Assembly: GCA_031266095.1 (NCBI GenBank)
Contig: JAISBR010000145.1
Coordinates: forward strand, 1 to 5,821
DNA: 5,821 nucleotides
Reading direction: 5' to 3'
Origin: Treponema sp.
GTDB taxonomy: Bacteria; Spirochaetota; Spirochaetia; Treponematales; Breznakiellaceae
In this document: piece by piece, positions 4,706 through 5,821 of the stretch
How positions within the stretch are numbered: the stretch's first letter is position 1
How the letters are laid out: every line of letters starts with the position of its first letter
Position numbers and translations under genes: made by a program
The notes under the pieces: generated by a model
Told to the model about the DNA's origin: nothing
What the model saw: only the letters and a program-made list of their open reading frames with translations
Database searches by the model: none

Positions 4706-5701
4706 ATGAATCCGAGCAAACTGAACAAAACGGATGATTCCGGGGAGAGCCGGCGGCCCTTGATAAATAACGCCTCTCCCGCGGGGAAGGGCAGGAAGCG
4801 GGACTTTACCGGGATAAAGGTCTTTGTCCTGATTTTCTGTATCGCGGGTATTATTGCCGCCCCGTACCTGCCCCGGAGGGGAATCATCGGGACTCAGGCG
4901 GCGCTCACCTTTTTTGCGGTCCTGGCCGCAGCGGTACTCATCGTTCCTTCGGTGCGTAAGCTCGATGAATGGGAACGGGCTGTCATCCTCCGGTTCGGCC
5001 GTTTCCGCCGGATCCGGGGGCCGGGGCTTTTCCTGCTGGTTCCGCTGGCGGACCGGATGGCCCAGGTGGTAGATATGCGTATACGGGTAACGGACTTTTC
5101 GGCTCAGGAGACTCTTACCAGGGATTCGGTAACCGTAACGGTGGACGCCCTCTGTTTCTGGCTGGTCTGGGACCCGCAAAAGGCGATTCTGGAGGTTGAG
5201 GATTACACCGGGGCGGTGGTGCTTTCCGCCAAGACCGCCCTGCGGAACGCCATCTCAAGCCACGATCTTTCCACTTTCCTGGAACACGGGGAAGTGATAC
5301 AACGGCAGATCCAGGAAGAGGTTGACCGGAAAACGACCGAATGGGGGATCACCATACAGCACATTGAGATTACCGATATACAGATTCCCGAAGCCCTTCA
5401 GGATTCCCTGTCCCGGCTGGCCCAGACGGAACGGGAGAAGAAGAGCCGTATCCTGCTGGCGGAGGCGGAAATTGAGATTGCGCGGAAGCTGGAATCGGCG
5501 GTGGAGGTATACGCCGGGGCCGAACCGGCCTTAAAGCTCAAGATTCTTTCGATATTGAACGAGGGGCTCAAGGCGGGGAATTCCATGATGCTGGTCCCCA
5601 ATTCGATCACCGAAAAGCTGGAAGCCAACGACATCTTCGGCCTTGAGGCCCTGGCGGAACTGCGGCGGAAACCAGGCGGGGAGCCGGAAGAGAGCGGCTA
5701 G
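4706..5701 (+). CDS. Slipin/stomatin-type SPFH (band 7) membrane protein
   Basis: A 331-residue protein of the SPFH/stomatin superfamily, which builds large membrane-bound oligomers linked to membrane order and protein quality control. Order: a charged cytoplasmic N-terminus (1-35); two hydrophobic segments (about 37-54 and 63-81) forming a membrane hairpin; then the band 7 domain from DEWERAVILRFGRF (87-100) through RIRGPGLFLLVPLAD (102-116), DMRIRVTDFSAQETLTRDSV (123-142) and EWGITIQHIEITDIQIPE (212-229). A charged helix rich in Glu, Lys and Ala (about 238-270) is the oligomerising coiled coil. MLVPNSI near 295 is the usual slipin end region. The ATG is chosen over a TTG one codon upstream; both suit the AGGAGG. 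Slipins are often paired with an NfeD-like partner or protease; none is seen here, and a GntR repressor gene precedes it instead. A hairpin terminator follows. Confidence 0.9.
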   Translation: MNPSKLNKTDDSGESRRPLINNASPAGKGRKRDFTGIKVFVLIFCIAGIIAAPYLPRRGIIGTQAALTFFAVLAAAVLIVPSVRKLDEWERAVILRFGRFRRIRGPGLFLLVPLADRMAQVVDMRIRVTDFSAQETLTRDSVTVTVDALCFWLVWDPQKAILEVEDYTGAVVLSAKTALRNAISSHDLSTFLEHGEVIQRQIQEEVDRKTTEWGITIQHIEITDIQIPEALQDSLSRLAQTEREKKSRILLAEAEIEIARKLESAVEVYAGAEPALKLKILSILNEGLKAGNSMMLVPNSITEKLEANDIFGLEALAELRRKPGGEPEESG

Positions 5702-5771
5702 GAGTTTGTTGCACTTCGTGCATAAAATCTCCAAAAATCGCCATTTAGGCGATTTTTACCCTGCAAACTCC
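5701..5771 (+). repeat. Nested inverted repeats after the slipin gene
   Basis: GGAGTTTG at 5701-5708 pairs with CAAACTCC at 5764-5771, enclosing two smaller hairpins: TGCAC/GTGCA around TTC (5710-5722) and the terminator stem at 5733-5757. Together they could fold as a three-way junction. The outer arm begins at the last base of the slipin stop codon. This may be a repeat element that inserted at the gene end. Confidence 0.5.
5733..5757. terminator. Bidirectional intrinsic terminator
   Basis: AAAAATCGCC (5733-5742) and GGCGATTTTT (5748-5757) form a perfect 10-bp stem around ATTTA. The T run that closes the stem on each strand gives it the form of a two-way Rho-independent terminator. It lies 31 bases after the slipin stop and probably ends the GntR-slipin transcript. 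Confidence 0.7.
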
Positions 5772-5792
5772 GTAAGGAGCCCGTTAATCGGG

Positions 5793-5821
5793 GTTTTTGC
5801 GGCATAAAATGTCGCAAAAAC
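5793..5821. repeat. Hairpin at the window edge
   Basis: GTTTTTGCG (5793-5801) and CGCAAAAAC (5813-5821) form a 9-bp stem around an 11-base loop containing GCATAAAAT. The same 9-base word occurs at 5720-5728 in the preceding repeat. The structure may continue past the window. Its arms are T- and A-rich, so it could be a second terminator. Confidence 0.5.

Noticed and set aside
4199..5179. Long minus-strand open frame of 326 codons
   Set aside because: It lies antisense to the GntR and slipin genes, whose families are clear. It spans the promoter and an intergenic gap and its composition (Pro/Arg/His-rich) is that of a shadow frame.
1..5821. CRISPR array, tRNA or rRNA genes
   Set aside because: No regularly spaced direct repeats and no cloverleaf or rRNA-like stretch were seen on either strand.

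Overview
The window looks like a chromosomal segment of a spirochaete, most plausibly a host-gut Treponema. This is an inference from the gene set, the moderately GC-rich coding sequence and the many short hairpin repeats between genes; no rRNA or lineage-specific marker is present.

Layout. Bases 1-424 have no confident gene. They hold a strong hairpin (61-80), a 20-G homopolymer lying exactly between a perfect -35 box and a near-perfect -10 box (115-146), and a repeat hairpin (337-367). Four minus-strand genes follow, transcribed right to left with gaps of about 70 bases: thiamine pyrophosphokinase (3930 to 3256), an AT-rich flavodoxin-ferredoxin fusion of the EFR1 type (3179 to 2367), the ribosome-rescue hydrolase ArfB (2295 to 1879), and a TrpB2-type tryptophan synthase beta chain (1807 to 425). 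The last has its own promoter overlapped by a perfect palindrome. From a divergent intergenic region, two plus-strand genes run the other way: a short GntR/YtrA-type repressor (4214-4657) whose consensus-like promoter is packed with TTGTACTA half-sites, and a slipin/stomatin SPFH membrane protein (4706-5701). The window ends in a cluster of hairpins (5701-5821).

How the parts fit. The GntR gene and the slipin gene probably form a self-repressed two-gene membrane-homeostasis unit. The minus-strand genes are functionally unrelated (cofactor synthesis, redox, ribosome rescue, tryptophan from indole and serine) and look like a loose cluster rather than a pathway operon. The EFR1 gene is much more AT-rich than its neighbours and ends in a GC-rich repeat-encoded tail, which suggests acquisition. 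The most unusual element is the poly-G spacer promoter, which has the architecture of a phase-variable promoter but has no obvious protein gene directly downstream.
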